Assembly: GCA_964416305.1 (NCBI GenBank)
Contig: CAYQDM010000002.1
Location: 1 to 64,000 of the forward strand
Length of the DNA: 64,000 bases
Reading direction: 5' to 3'
DNA from: Acidaminobacter sp964416305
GTDB lineage: Bacteria; Bacillota; Clostridia; Peptostreptococcales; Acidaminobacteraceae
The position numbers and the translations under genes were made by a program. Under the pieces are notes generated by a model. The model did no database searches and had not been told where the DNA came from. It was given only the letters and a program-made list of their open reading frames with translations. This document shows, piece after piece, positions 7,862 to 16,653 of the stretch (the first letter of the stretch is position 1; each line of letters starts with the position of its first letter).

Positions 7862-8629
7862 TTATTCGCAGATTTCCCTTGCAAGCAAAGCTGCACCAAT
7901 GGCGCCGGCGAACTGCGCGTCGCAGTGATGATGGACCTCAAGCTTCAGCTTTTCAGAGAGCATGTGCCTGAGGACGTTAGAATTGGAAACGCCACCGGTG
8001 AATATGAGTTGATCCTGTACGGAGATCCGGCTGGAGAGGTGTTGAACGCGCTGGGAAATAGAACTTAAAATTCCTGCGGCTATCGCGCCTTTATCCGTTC
8101 CCTGGGCCAGCAGCGAGATAATTTCGCTTTCAGCGAACACTGTACACATGGCGTTAATCGTGACAGCCTCATCATGCCGGGCCAGTTGATCGAGTTCATC
8201 CACCTCGACTTCCAGTACATGGGCCATGACCTGCAAAAACCGGCCTGTACCCGCAGCGCATTTGTCGTTCATGACGAAGTCCTGGACACGACCATCGGCA
8301 TCCACAGAGATGACTTTACTATCCTGGCCGCCAATATCTACAATAGTTCTGGCATTTGGATTGAGGTACACGGCACCGCGGGCATGACACGTGATTTCAG
8401 TGACTTTTTTATCCGCATAGGGTATGGAGACACGCCCATAACCAGTCGCTACAACACTGGAGACTTCCGCATCCCTTGCGCCTGCCTGCGCTAACAAAGT
8501 TGACCTGAGCAAATTGGCGGTCTCTTTGATATTCCAGCCTGTCGGAAGAATCACTTTTTCGAGCCGGTCACCATGGAGAATCGCACCTTTGGCACACACG
8601 GATCCAATATCGATACCCATATAAATCAT
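7862..8629 (-). CDS. ATP-dependent activator of a 2-hydroxyacyl-CoA dehydratase-type reductase (HgdC/BadF family)
   Basis: 255 residues. The ASKHA nucleotide fold is shown by MGIDIGS (4-10) and IVDIGGQDSK (97-105). Cys124 (NDKCAAGTGRF) and Cys162 (NAMCTVFAESE) would bind a [4Fe-4S] cluster bridging two subunits. The protein couples ATP hydrolysis to injection of a low-potential electron into its partner, here the gene directly upstream (8766-9923). A DADGRV codon stretch contains word B (8290-8299). Confidence 0.93.
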   Translation of the reverse strand: MIYMGIDIGSVCAKGAILHGDRLEKVILPTGWNIKETANLLRSTLLAQAGARDAEVSSVVATGYGRVSIPYADKKVTEITCHARGAVYLNPNARTIVDIGGQDSKVISVDADGRVQDFVMNDKCAAGTGRFLQVMAHVLEVEVDELDQLARHDEAVTINAMCTVFAESEIISLLAQGTDKGAIAAGILSSISQRVQHLSSRISVQDQLIFTGGVSNSNVLRHMLSEKLKLEVHHHCDAQFAGAIGAALLAREICE

Positions 8630-8718
8630 TAGTTGAGTTCCTTTCTGTTGTCTTTATCCTGGCGTGATTAGACTTTCGTCCTTATTATGCGCGAATAATT
8701 ACAGAGCCTATGACTCGA

Positions 8719-8772
8719 GTTTAAATCGTTTAAATCTTTTAAATCATATAAATCGTTTAAATCGTTTAAAGC
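8719..8772. repeat. Six tandem 9-bp units
   Basis: Six near-identical units of GTTTAAATC run head to tail and overlap the stop codon of the upstream reductase gene (TAA at 8766-8768). Confidence 0.85.
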
Positions 8773-9923
8773 ATTTCTATAAAAGCGCCTAGCCGTGTTT
8801 TGAGCTGACCTGCATCCGCTGAAGCATAGTCGGTTTCAAGCGCTATATACGGCAGGTTATGTTTTTCCTTGACGTGGCGCTTGACTGAAAAGCCTTCAAT
8901 ATTATAAGTATGGCAAGCTTGCAGCACGACGTCCACCACGCCATCCACCTTGAAGCGGGTAATGAGCTCGCTGAGCTTGTCAAGGCGATCCTGGTTGTTG
9001 GACATGACCGAGCACGGGGTGTTCAGATATTTGCGGGCAATGCCGTCGATGGGATCAAGAGTCTCATCAATCATTTCCTCAACTGCTTTGGTGCCGAAGC
9101 AGTTTTCATAGGTGACAACGACGCCGCCATTTTCCTCAATTGCGGTGATAATCTTTTCTGTAGCGCCGGCAATTGGGCAACCGGTTATGAGAATTCTTGG
9201 AGCGGTTTCAGAGACTTTGCTGCCCTCGGTTCTATAGGTTTCGTAGATTTGTTTTGTCAGCGCCTGCATTTCCGCGATTTGGGCTTCCTTGTCGAACTTG
9301 AATTCAGAGCCATAGAGGGCTTTGTGGACATCGAGGCCGCTGACCGGAGGCGGTGTGAGGCTCATCAGGTTGTAGAATTCTTTAAGGGTTTCCCTTTGGC
9401 GATTTTTCAATCGAATGGCCTTTTTCAAATCTTCATTGGTGATGGACACATTGAATTCCTTTTCAAGACGCTCTTTGAAGCTTTGAACTTCTTCCCTGAA
9501 ATAATCCAGGGATCTCTGGGATTTTCCCTCATTTGGCAACTGAAGGATGTGGGTCGGCTTGACTTCTTCGAGGAGCTCATACATTTTCTTCTTCCCGTCG
9601 CAGGTGGTTTCACCGACAATCAGGTCAGAGAAGTAGAAGTACGGGCATTTATCCGTGACGGCGAACCCATAGCTGGATTTGACAAGCGGGCAAAGGTTCC
9701 GCGGGAGGACCTTTTCGGATTCCGGGATCGTTTCGTCGCTGGTAGCGCAGAGGCCAACAGGCACGGCGCCGGCGGCCATGATGACTTCAACTGGCGTGAA
9801 GGTGCAGTAATAGCCAACGAGATTTTTGCCGGCGTCTTTCACCGCTTTGGCGGCGAGGAAGCCTTGTTTTCGAGCATCGGCAAAGCTTTCAAAGATTTCA
9901 GGAAGTGTATTTCTTTCTGACAT
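8766..9923 (-). CDS. Double-cubane-cluster anaerobic reductase (HgdB-like)
   Basis: 385 residues of the 2-hydroxyacyl-CoA dehydratase beta-subunit fold. Conserved cysteines are seen in GYYCTFTP, RNLCPLVKSS, GETTCDGKKKMYE and CHTYNIEG. True dehydratases have two different subunits plus an activator. Here only one subunit and the activator are present, which is the arrangement of double-cubane-cluster proteins (YjiM/YjiL type). The natural substrate of that group is uncertain. The ATG has GGAGG before it. Confidence 0.88.
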   Translation of the reverse strand: MSERNTLPEIFESFADARKQGFLAAKAVKDAGKNLVGYYCTFTPVEVIMAAGAVPVGLCATSDETIPESEKVLPRNLCPLVKSSYGFAVTDKCPYFYFSDLIVGETTCDGKKKMYELLEEVKPTHILQLPNEGKSQRSLDYFREEVQSFKERLEKEFNVSITNEDLKKAIRLKNRQRETLKEFYNLMSLTPPPVSGLDVHKALYGSEFKFDKEAQIAEMQALTKQIYETYRTEGSKVSETAPRILITGCPIAGATEKIITAIEENGGVVVTYENCFGTKAVEEMIDETLDPIDGIARKYLNTPCSVMSNNQDRLDKLSELITRFKVDGVVDVVLQACHTYNIEGFSVKRHVKEKHNLPYIALETDYASADAGQLKTRLGAFIEML

Positions 9924-10228
9924 AAGTGTGCCTCCTTGGATGGGGTGAATTATGGTGAAAGTAATTTATTATTCTTGGAGCTATGTAAGCATTTCCGCGC
10001 ATCATTTTATAAAAAGTGCGGTCCCATCCAGTTTACTAGCTGCGCTAAAAATCGTGAAATAGAAAGTTTGAATTGAGAACGGGGATCAATAAGTATTTAT
10101 CATACTTGCAGGCGTTTGAGCCATTGATATATTTGATAAGCGCTTAAAAAGATTTTGCCGATGGTCTCCCCTCCACCCTGCTTTCAGCACAAAAAAGCAG
10201 GCTCTGAGAGACACCTGCTGAAAGTGAT
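9924..10228. other. Intergenic gap
   Basis: Noncoding. It contains the reductase promoter region, word B (10157-10166) after a T run, and a terminator for the nitroreductase gene. Confidence 0.6.
10191..10219 (-). terminator. Terminator after the nitroreductase locus
   Basis: AGCAGG (10196-10201) and CCTGCT (10214-10219) pair, followed by six T on the minus strand. Confidence 0.75.
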
Positions 10229-11083
10229 TCATTTCAAATTAAAAGTCCAGACCGCCCTGCCCTCTTCCAAGGTAAGTGTGACAGATGAGGTTAGACCTAG
10301 AAGGTTCAGTCCGACCCAAAAATGGGCGGCGCAGATTCCAATGTCTACGTTGGGGTGCTCCCATTTGAGGTGCTTGTAACCAGGGGGCATGGCAATTTTG
10401 ACGGTGGACTGGTCGTCCGAGACCTCAAAGCGCCAGTGCTGGCTGTTGGCGGCGGAAGGTGCAAGGCGTGCGAGATCCAGGGCGTGGCGCAGGGGCTCAT
10501 TGAGGGTTGATACGACCATCGGCTGAATAAAAAGTTCCTCAAGGGGTTTGCGCTTGTAGCTGATGAAGGTTTCGGTCATGCGGTCGACGAGTCTGAGTCC
10601 GGAGATGTCGTGGTAGCCAAGCGGGGTGACGCAAATGGCGCGGCGGCCTTCGACCTCCTCGCCTTTTGAGAAGTCAAAGCCCATGTTGGAGGTCTTGAGG
10701 CAGTCAGGGGATGGCAGATGGGGCGAGAGGCGTTCGAGTTCTGCCAAGTGTTAGTGGCCGTACCAGCAGGTGGAGATGCCGAGGCTGTTGGCGTAAATCA
10801 GGATGAGCTCTCCCAGAAAACCGACTTTGCTGAGGGACAAACTATCAGCTGGGGCTATGAAGGCCAGATTGTCCGGCGGTGAGACCATGCTGAAGTAGAG
10901 TTTTTTGGTGGGATCTGCTTTGAAGAAGCGGCACTCAATGTCGTGCTCGAACGGTAGGGTTAGTGTCTGTATAAATTGTGAAAGGGCGTCGTGATGTTCC
11001 TGGCTGAGGGGCTCAAGTTTGTATTTGCGTACGGAGCGGCGCGTTCTGATGGCGTTTTCCCACGGAACGGATGGATTCAGCAT
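10229..11083 (-). pseudogene. Nitroreductase family protein interrupted by an in-frame TAA
   Basis: Two open stretches in the same frame (10751-11083 and 10229-10747) are separated by TAA at 10751-10753. Read through, they give one protein of about 284 residues. It starts MLNPSVPWENAIRTRRSVRKY, the FMN-binding start of nitroreductases, has GISTCWYGH just before the stop, and continues HLAELERL, then RLAPSAANSQHW. The start has AGGAGG. The break falls inside the fold, so this is probably a nonsense mutant. A split protein or a sequencing error is less likely but possible. UAA is not a known recoding codon here. Confidence 0.8.
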
Positions 11084-11418
11084 GGAGATTGCCTCCTTGG
11101 CAGTGAATGGGTGAATTTTTTGGCGCAGATTACTCGAATTAAGTGCTTGAGTGGATTTCTATGAAATTCATACCCTGATAATGGATGAGTATGCAGATGG
11201 TTGGATGGGAGGATTGGTTTTCGTTGGTTGGTTTGATCTGAGCTGCTCGGTCGAGAGGAAGGCTTGCTTGGTGCTCGTTTAATAGTTCTTTAATAACAAA
11301 TGGAAATTCAAAGTGATATAGTCGAGTTAGACAAACCATTCACAATTTTATGTTTGTTTCTCATCCATTCCAATTGTTGTGTTGAGTTAAAGGATTAGAT
11401 CGCTAGGAGGCGCTGATC
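11084..11418. other. Divergent promoter region
   Basis: Noncoding gap between a minus-strand gene and the plus-strand lipoprotein operon. It is AT-rich near 11290-11400. No repeat family member was seen. Confidence 0.5.
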
Positions 11419-12480
11419 ATGCCCGAAGAAATAACAAAGAAAGAAACGACAAATAATAATCGAACAGGTAAAGAAAGTAAACCACTCAGGAGAGTGGTCA
11501 CGATTCTGGTGATGTTCCTTGTCATTTTGATGTTTGGCGCTGGCTGTGGCCGCGAGACGGAGAATGGTGGGGCTCAGGCGGACAACGGGGGTGACAGCGG
11601 GGGTCAGACCCAGTCGGGTGAAGAAAAGGACAACGGGGGTCAGACCTACTCGGACGACGCCCCTTCCTTCACGCCTGACACTTACCCCCGGGTCGACGGC
11701 TCCACGGTAACCATCCCGCTTTCCGAAGCGTTGGCGGCTCGCCTGATGGACATGACACCGGAAGAGGTCCGGCCTTATATTTTACATAACAAAACCCACC
11801 AGGCATACGTCAACCTTATAGAAAAGAAAGCGGATCTGATCTTCGTCACTTCCCCTTCTGAAGAAGAGCTTGCCTTAGCAGCCTCCTCAGGGGTTGAACT
11901 TGAAGTCATACCGGTCGTCAGCGAGGCCTTTGTGTTCCTGGTGAATGCAGATAATCCTATAGTAGGTCTGACCCCGGCTGATCTTCAAAACATCTACACC
12001 GGAAAAATTACCAACTGGAGTGAAGTCGGCGGCAAAGACCTCGACATCATCCCCTACCAGCGCCCGGTCAACTCCGGCAGCCAGACGGGTTTTCTTGAAA
12101 TGGTCATGACAGGTCTGACCCCAGATGGGACAGAACTAAAACCAATGGATCCACCCATGGAACAAATCGTCGCGGAGATGGGGCAGCTGATCGACGCGGT
12201 GGCCAGTTTTGAAAATGGCGAAGGCGCTTTAGGATACTCCTACTTTTATTTCGTCATGGACATGTGGGGCGACGAAAACATCAAACTGCTCGAGGTGGAT
12301 GGCATAGCGCCGACACCAGAAAGTATCACCGCCGGAACCTACCCTTTCACCACCGCCTACTACGCCGTCGTGCGTCGGGATGAGCCAGAGAACAGCCCGG
12401 CAAGACAAGTGGTCAGCTGGCTGCTTTCGGATGGGGGTCAGACCCTTGCGGAGGAGACAGGTTATGTTCGGGTTAAATAG
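11419..12480 (+). CDS. PstS-like substrate-binding lipoprotein
   Basis: 353 residues. A basic N-terminus is followed by a hydrophobic stretch (about 26-43) and a lipobox ending FGAGC (Cys about 44), so it is a membrane-anchored lipoprotein. The domain is a phosphate-type periplasmic binding fold (VNADNPIVGLTPADLQNIY, GKITNWSEVGGKD, NSGSQTGFLEMV). No ABC permease genes are adjacent, so a sensory or orphan role is possible. Word A occurs five times in frame (11600, 11636, 11965, 12112, 12434). Two lie in a low-complexity linker and others in conserved positions. The start has AGGAGG. Confidence 0.88.
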   Translation: MPEEITKKETTNNNRTGKESKPLRRVVTILVMFLVILMFGAGCGRETENGGAQADNGGDSGGQTQSGEEKDNGGQTYSDDAPSFTPDTYPRVDGSTVTIPLSEALAARLMDMTPEEVRPYILHNKTHQAYVNLIEKKADLIFVTSPSEEELALAASSGVELEVIPVVSEAFVFLVNADNPIVGLTPADLQNIYTGKITNWSEVGGKDLDIIPYQRPVNSGSQTGFLEMVMTGLTPDGTELKPMDPPMEQIVAEMGQLIDAVASFENGEGALGYSYFYFVMDMWGDENIKLLEVDGIAPTPESITAGTYPFTTAYYAVVRRDEPENSPARQVVSWLLSDGGQTLAEETGYVRVK

Positions 12481-14110
12481 AACTTATCAAGGCAACAACC
12501 GCTATTTGACCATTATGCTGCTTATAACCCTCCTATTGCTTGTTTCGGGGTGCACTCAAAATGCGAACACGCCTGAAACGCCGTCAGATGATCCACTGTC
12601 ACCGTCGGCTGAATCCGAAACGCAAACGGCGATTCCGACCGCTAAAATTGACCCCCTCAAGCCCGCCCCACCTCCCGACTTGACTCACCTGATCACGATT
12701 CTTAATCCGTCAAACTTCGACACCTTCTATTTAAATCCAATCTCGCTCAGTACCTCTCAGAAGGATGTCCCAGGCACATTATGGCAGAGCACGTTCAAAA
12801 TCGAAGGTCTGAAAGACGAAAGCATCCAGGATGCCATCAACAATGACCTCACCAGCCTCTACGAAGCCATGGAAAAAGCTGATCTTCCGCCCTACCGCGG
12901 CATTTACCAGCGCATCCCTCCAGGCACACCGTATACTATGTTCACCCTGAATGCCTCCGCTCCCTTCAATTTTGAAAATCTCCTCTCTGTGGCCATTTAT
13001 TCGGATAAAACCTATACATTCAACGATCCCACGGGCGAACGGTCAGAATACATAGGCCGCCTCGAGACCCGCAATTACGACCTTCGAACCGGCGACAAAA
13101 TCCCGCTTCCCGCTCTCTTTGCAAACCCCGAAACCGCTATGCACCGCATCAATGACGAGGTCGCCAAAATGCTGAGCAGCCAGAACTCCGACGAAGAGCC
13201 CGGCTTCGAAAATGGTCTTTACTGGGTTCCGAGGCTGACCACGCCCTTCAAAGGCCTTGAGGCCAACCAGAAATATTACCTGCAGACCAATGGCATTGTT
13301 CTCGTCTTCGATCACCAGACACCCGACTTCGACACCGGTTTCTACCCCGCACAAATCACCCTGCCCTTTAATCTCTTCGAAGGCGAGATAGCCATTAGAC
13401 AGCGTTTTGCCGATGGTTCCGAAACCAACCCCTACCTCAATACCGGCGCCAGAGACCAGCAATTCGTCCAGTCAGACACCGTTTTCAGCCAGCAGCTGAT
13501 TGCCGGAGAAGAAACTTTCGAAAACACTGACTTCAGAGCATTCCTTCACTACCGCTATCCCAAAGATCTGCCGCTTGCCATTCAAGCCCTTGTTGTGACG
13601 ACCCTCGAAGAAAGCCGTCAATTCGTGAAATCACTGAAAGCGGATGAAAATCTCGCACCCGGCGAAGAGCCCTACTGTGAAATCGCTCTCGACATCACTG
13701 AAGTCGGTCCTTTTTACACCCTCCGCCACTCGGTCTACACTTACAAATTGACAGACGGGGTCAGACCCGCAACAGGATTATCCGCATTCACCATCCGCGA
13801 GGACCAACCTCTCGACCTCATGCGAAATCCAGCCTACTTTGCCAGTTATGATTACCATGGTCACCGGATCTCACTCGAAAGCTGTTTCGATGCCAATGTC
13901 GATTATAAAGCGCTCATAGCCGCCGTGTACAACAAGCAAGCTTTGCTGTACGGCTACCCCTCCGTTGATAAGTCGCAGCTGGAAAACGTCATATTTTCAA
14001 TTGGTCACACTGGCTTTGAGTGCTTCTTTCCCGACCTTGGAGATTATGGCTATATGGGCATGGAGTACAAGGATTTGGGCAGCGAAAATTTGACGATCTT
14101 CAATGAGTGA
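12464..14110 (+). CDS. Lipoprotein of unknown function
   Basis: 548 residues from ATG 12464, preceded by GGAGGAG and overlapping the upstream gene by 17 bases, so translationally coupled. The signal peptide has a lipobox (LLLVSGC). After a Pro/Thr/Ser-rich linker the body has stretches reminiscent of DUF4163/DUF3298 secreted domains (TFKIEGLKDESIQDAINNDL, KIPLPALF). I do not assign a function. It contains one in-frame word A (13757-13767, read DGVRPAT) and a near match to word B (about 13409). It may work with the PstS-like protein at the cell surface. Confidence 0.75.
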   Translation: MFGLNRTYQGNNRYLTIMLLITLLLLVSGCTQNANTPETPSDDPLSPSAESETQTAIPTAKIDPLKPAPPPDLTHLITILNPSNFDTFYLNPISLSTSQKDVPGTLWQSTFKIEGLKDESIQDAINNDLTSLYEAMEKADLPPYRGIYQRIPPGTPYTMFTLNASAPFNFENLLSVAIYSDKTYTFNDPTGERSEYIGRLETRNYDLRTGDKIPLPALFANPETAMHRINDEVAKMLSSQNSDEEPGFENGLYWVPRLTTPFKGLEANQKYYLQTNGIVLVFDHQTPDFDTGFYPAQITLPFNLFEGEIAIRQRFADGSETNPYLNTGARDQQFVQSDTVFSQQLIAGEETFENTDFRAFLHYRYPKDLPLAIQALVVTTLEESRQFVKSLKADENLAPGEEPYCEIALDITEVGPFYTLRHSVYTYKLTDGVRPATGLSAFTIREDQPLDLMRNPAYFASYDYHGHRISLESCFDANVDYKALIAAVYNKQALLYGYPSVDKSQLENVIFSIGHTGFECFFPDLGDYGYMGMEYKDLGSENLTIFNE

Positions 14111-14134
14111 CAATTTCTCCATTCTTTCAAAAAG

Positions 14135-14206
14135 AAAAGTAAGGCCATTGGCTGCACCTTGAAGTCGGGAACCGACCTCAAGATTGATGCCAACGGCCTT
14201 ACTTTT
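14135..14206. terminator. Bidirectional terminator
   Basis: AAAAGTAAGGCC (14135-14146) pairs perfectly with GGCCTTACTTTT (14195-14206), with an inner AAGTCGG/CCGACCT pair. It lies between convergent genes. Confidence 0.85.
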
Positions 14207-14247
14207 ACCTTTTTATACCTTTAAATTCCATTTTAATATCGATGTAA

Positions 14248-15072
14248 TCAATACCGTCTTGTATTGCGCTGGCCTCGTCGAACCAAATTAACCCCTGAAG
14301 CCACGTAAAGTCCAAAGAGAACCAAGACCCCGACGCCAATCATTGCAGCATACTGTATCATAGGATATTGTCCCGTCCAGTAGTCCCTGTGCTGGAGGTA
14401 AATTCCAACAAAGGCCCAAACCACAACTAAAGCATACGCGTAGTCGCGATTCCTGTACAAGGACAAAAGTCCAAGAAGCACTGCGACAGCCATGACTGCG
14501 ACCGTCCAAACCTCCGGTGCCAAGCCAAAGGCATCCCACTCAATACTGACAAAGAATGCAGCGAAGTTCGCAATCGTTGCGACACTGACCCAGCCTAAAT
14601 AGATCGAAAAAGGAAGATCCACAATGAAGGTCTGCAGCCCCGATCGTTCCCGGCGTGAATCCCTGAGTTTGAGGTAAATCCCAATCAAGGAAACCAGAAG
14701 TACCAGCATGAAAAGAATCGTCAGCGCCAGTTCCTGGAAATGCCAGAAGTAAATCCAGGCCATATTCGCCGCGGAGGCTATGATAAACAGCGCCCCAAGA
14801 TCTGATGTAACCCGCGAAACGCCGCGCTTCGCCACCGTGGTCCATCCCATCTGGTAGATCACAAAAAATCCTAGCAGCAAATAAATGACGCCCCAAATGG
14901 AAAATGTAATAGGTGCCGGGGCGAATAAATTGCGAAATGAGTCCGATGCTTCCCCAGTCGTCAGCCCGTTGAATGGCAGGATGTTGGCGAGTGCATTGAC
15001 CGCCAGCGTGGCGGCGAAAAACAAGAGGTTCAGATATTTCAGCGGTTGGCGAGATTTTTTGTAAAGTTCCAC
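14248..15072 (-). CDS. TspO/MBR-related tryptophan-rich membrane protein
   Basis: 274 residues from GTG 15070-15072, chosen because GGGAGT lies before it; the frame is open further upstream but there overlaps the SRPBCC gene. About eight hydrophobic segments, aromatic and Trp-rich helices (PITFSIWGVIYLLLG, NMAWIYFWHF, LGWVSVATIANFAAF) match bacterial tryptophan-rich sensory protein homologues, which are longer than the five-helix TspO. Ligand and role are unknown. A terminator follows. Confidence 0.75.
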   Translation of the reverse strand: MELYKKSRQPLKYLNLLFFAATLAVNALANILPFNGLTTGEASDSFRNLFAPAPITFSIWGVIYLLLGFFVIYQMGWTTVAKRGVSRVTSDLGALFIIASAANMAWIYFWHFQELALTILFMLVLLVSLIGIYLKLRDSRRERSGLQTFIVDLPFSIYLGWVSVATIANFAAFFVSIEWDAFGLAPEVWTVAVMAVAVLLGLLSLYRNRDYAYALVVVWAFVGIYLQHRDYWTGQYPMIQYAAMIGVGVLVLFGLYVASGVNLVRRGQRNTRRY

Positions 15073-15166
15073 AGGCACCACTCCCGTTAGTTGTCGTTTT
15101 GGTGGATGAAGGGTTCGGGGTGAAGGGTTGGGGGTGAAGGGACCATCGGCTAAAATCCTTAAAGCT

Positions 15167-15637
15167 TTAAGCCTCTTCTGAGTTCGGGGATTCTTCCTTG
15201 AATTGATCAAAATTCTCGACAAATTCTTTGAAACGGGCCATTTCGTAATCTGTGCGTTTCATGAAGGATTTTTTCATAAGTGGGCCAAGGTATCGCATGA
15301 GGCCGCTGAAGACGAACTCGCTTTCTGTGGTCCAGACAGTTTTTTCCTCGACTTCCGAGAACAGGTTCGTGACTCGGTTCCAGAGCTCGTCGGTCTCGTA
15401 GACTGCCGTAAAAGCATCTGGCAGACGCATGTCGACCAGAGTTTCGGTCATTTCCAGGGTCTTCTTGCCGGTGTCGAAAACGAGGCGCGTCTTGGCCCCG
15501 TGGGTGAAGGGTTCGCCGTCTATAGGCTCGACCGTGGCCAGCCCGCGCTGCCATTTTGGCATGTGTTCGGTCGCCATCATGAGCTCGAGGACCCTGCCTC
15601 GGGATCGGTTAATGACAATGGAATGATTATATTTCAT
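15167..15637 (-). CDS. SRPBCC (START-like) family protein
   Basis: 156 residues from ATG 15635-15637 (AGGTGG upstream). It starts MKYNHSIVINRSRGRVLELM and continues HMPKWQRGL, the N-terminal pattern of small helix-grip proteins that bind hydrophobic ligands. No catalytic residues are evident. It is probably soluble. A GGGTGAAGGG direct repeat and word B (15141-15150) lie just after it. Confidence 0.75.
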   Translation of the reverse strand: MKYNHSIVINRSRGRVLELMMATEHMPKWQRGLATVEPIDGEPFTHGAKTRLVFDTGKKTLEMTETLVDMRLPDAFTAVYETDELWNRVTNLFSEVEEKTVWTTESEFVFSGLMRYLGPLMKKSFMKRTDYEMARFKEFVENFDQFKEESPNSEEA

Positions 15638-15690
15638 ATTTGGGCATCCACCTCTCCAATTTTGTTTTTGCCGATGGTCCCCCTCCCGCA

Positions 15691-15715
15691 AAAAGAAAGC
15701 GGCAGAGCGTGCCGC
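15691..15715 (-). terminator. Terminator after the YtxH-like gene
   Basis: GCGGC and GCCGC arms (15699-15715) are followed on the minus strand by TTTCTTTTT. Confidence 0.65.
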
Positions 15716-15780
15716 CATAAAATCAAAGCTTGCGGGTTGGGGTCGTCGACGTTTAAAGGTTGTTGACCTTTGTAAACAGT

Positions 15781-16068
15781 TCAGTCGTCGTATCCTTCGA
15801 GAGGATCTTCATTTTCTGCGTCTTCCTCACAACAGCCACATCCGCACAAACCGCAGCTGCTCCAGAGGCTGCGACATTTTTCTCTGAGGCCGCCAAACTG
15901 GCCTTTGACATAGCTGCGGCTATGCTTGCCGTCCCAAGGTGTGAGGAGAAATGCAATCACAGCGCCAATAGCCAGCCCAATCAATAGACCTTCCACCAAG
16001 CGGATGGCATTCGTTTTTCGTCTGAGTTTTTCCAGTTCTTCATATTTATTTCTTCTTACGACTAACAT
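15781..16068 (-). CDS. Small YtxH-like membrane protein
   Basis: 95 residues with one transmembrane segment (about residues 24-43, LVEGLLIGLAIGAVIAFLLTP), the layout of YtxH-type stress proteins. A Cys-rich cluster (CGLCGCGCC) and acidic tail follow. Function is unknown; the cysteines could bind metal. It is downstream of, and 13 bases from, another small membrane protein. Confidence 0.65.
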   Translation of the reverse strand: MLVVRRNKYEELEKLRRKTNAIRLVEGLLIGLAIGAVIAFLLTPWDGKHSRSYVKGQFGGLREKCRSLWSSCGLCGCGCCEEDAENEDPLEGYDD

Positions 16069-16081
16069 TCACGTCACTCCT

Positions 16082-16288
16082 TTATGCCTGTTTTTTGAAT
16101 AGCGGTTCGCCTTTAATGAATCTGCTGACGGTGTACGCGAACGCCGTCAGTGCGGCAATTTTCAGCAGCACGGCAAAAGCCGGCCCCTGATTGTGGCTGA
16201 GGATATTCAGGTTTAAGAGCTGAATGGTGACATCCCTGTATTTGCTTTCGCTTTTGCTGATTTTTATGGGTTTTCTAAACGCGCTCAT
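16082..16288 (-). CDS. Small hypothetical membrane protein
   Basis: 68 residues from ATG 16286-16288 with AGAGGTG before it. It is Lys-rich at the N-terminus with one hydrophobic segment near the C-terminus (FAVLLKIAALTAFAYTV). It is not recognised. It probably forms a two-gene operon with the YtxH-like protein. Confidence 0.55.
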   Translation of the reverse strand: MSAFRKPIKISKSESKYRDVTIQLLNLNILSHNQGPAFAVLLKIAALTAFAYTVSRFIKGEPLFKKQA

Positions 16289-16653
16289 GTGATCACCTCT
16301 TAGGGCATTCATACCCTTTTCTCATTAATAAATAAACATGGAATGAGAAAATCCGAAAAATCATTGTACTGGAAAAAAGGGATAAATGTCTTTGACGCCG
16401 GCCGCAGAAAAACTTACTATGGACATAAGGTGGACCACGCGGGGTCAATAGGCCCAAGCCGCAGACCTGCAAAAGTACCCGACGGGGTCAGACCCACTCA
16501 TGTATGCAGCGGGGTCGACAGGCGTTGATAGGTTTTGATAAGCGTCAGGCGTCAGGCGTCAGCCGCAGCCGCAGCGCAGACCTGCAAAGCACAATCGGCA
16601 TTTTCCGCCGCACCCAAAATCCCACCTATTCTTTCCACGGAGGTATTCCCCCT
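16289..16653. other. Intergenic gap with word A copies
   Basis: Noncoding. It holds one long-form (about 16439-16470) and one short-form word A (16484-16494), then a GCGTCAGGCGTCAGCCGCAGCC run (partial repeats). The MFS gene promoter must lie here. Confidence 0.6.
16436..16600 (+). repeat. Word A cluster
   Basis: A long-form copy GGGGTCAATAGGC...GCAGACCTGC is followed by short form GGGGTCAGACCC and then degenerate GCGTCAGGCGTCAG and GCCGCAGCCGCAG repeats up to about 16590. Confidence 0.8.

Noticed and set aside
10748..10756. Selenocysteine or pyrrolysine recoding in the nitroreductase
   Set aside because: The interrupting codon is TAA, not TGA or TAG.
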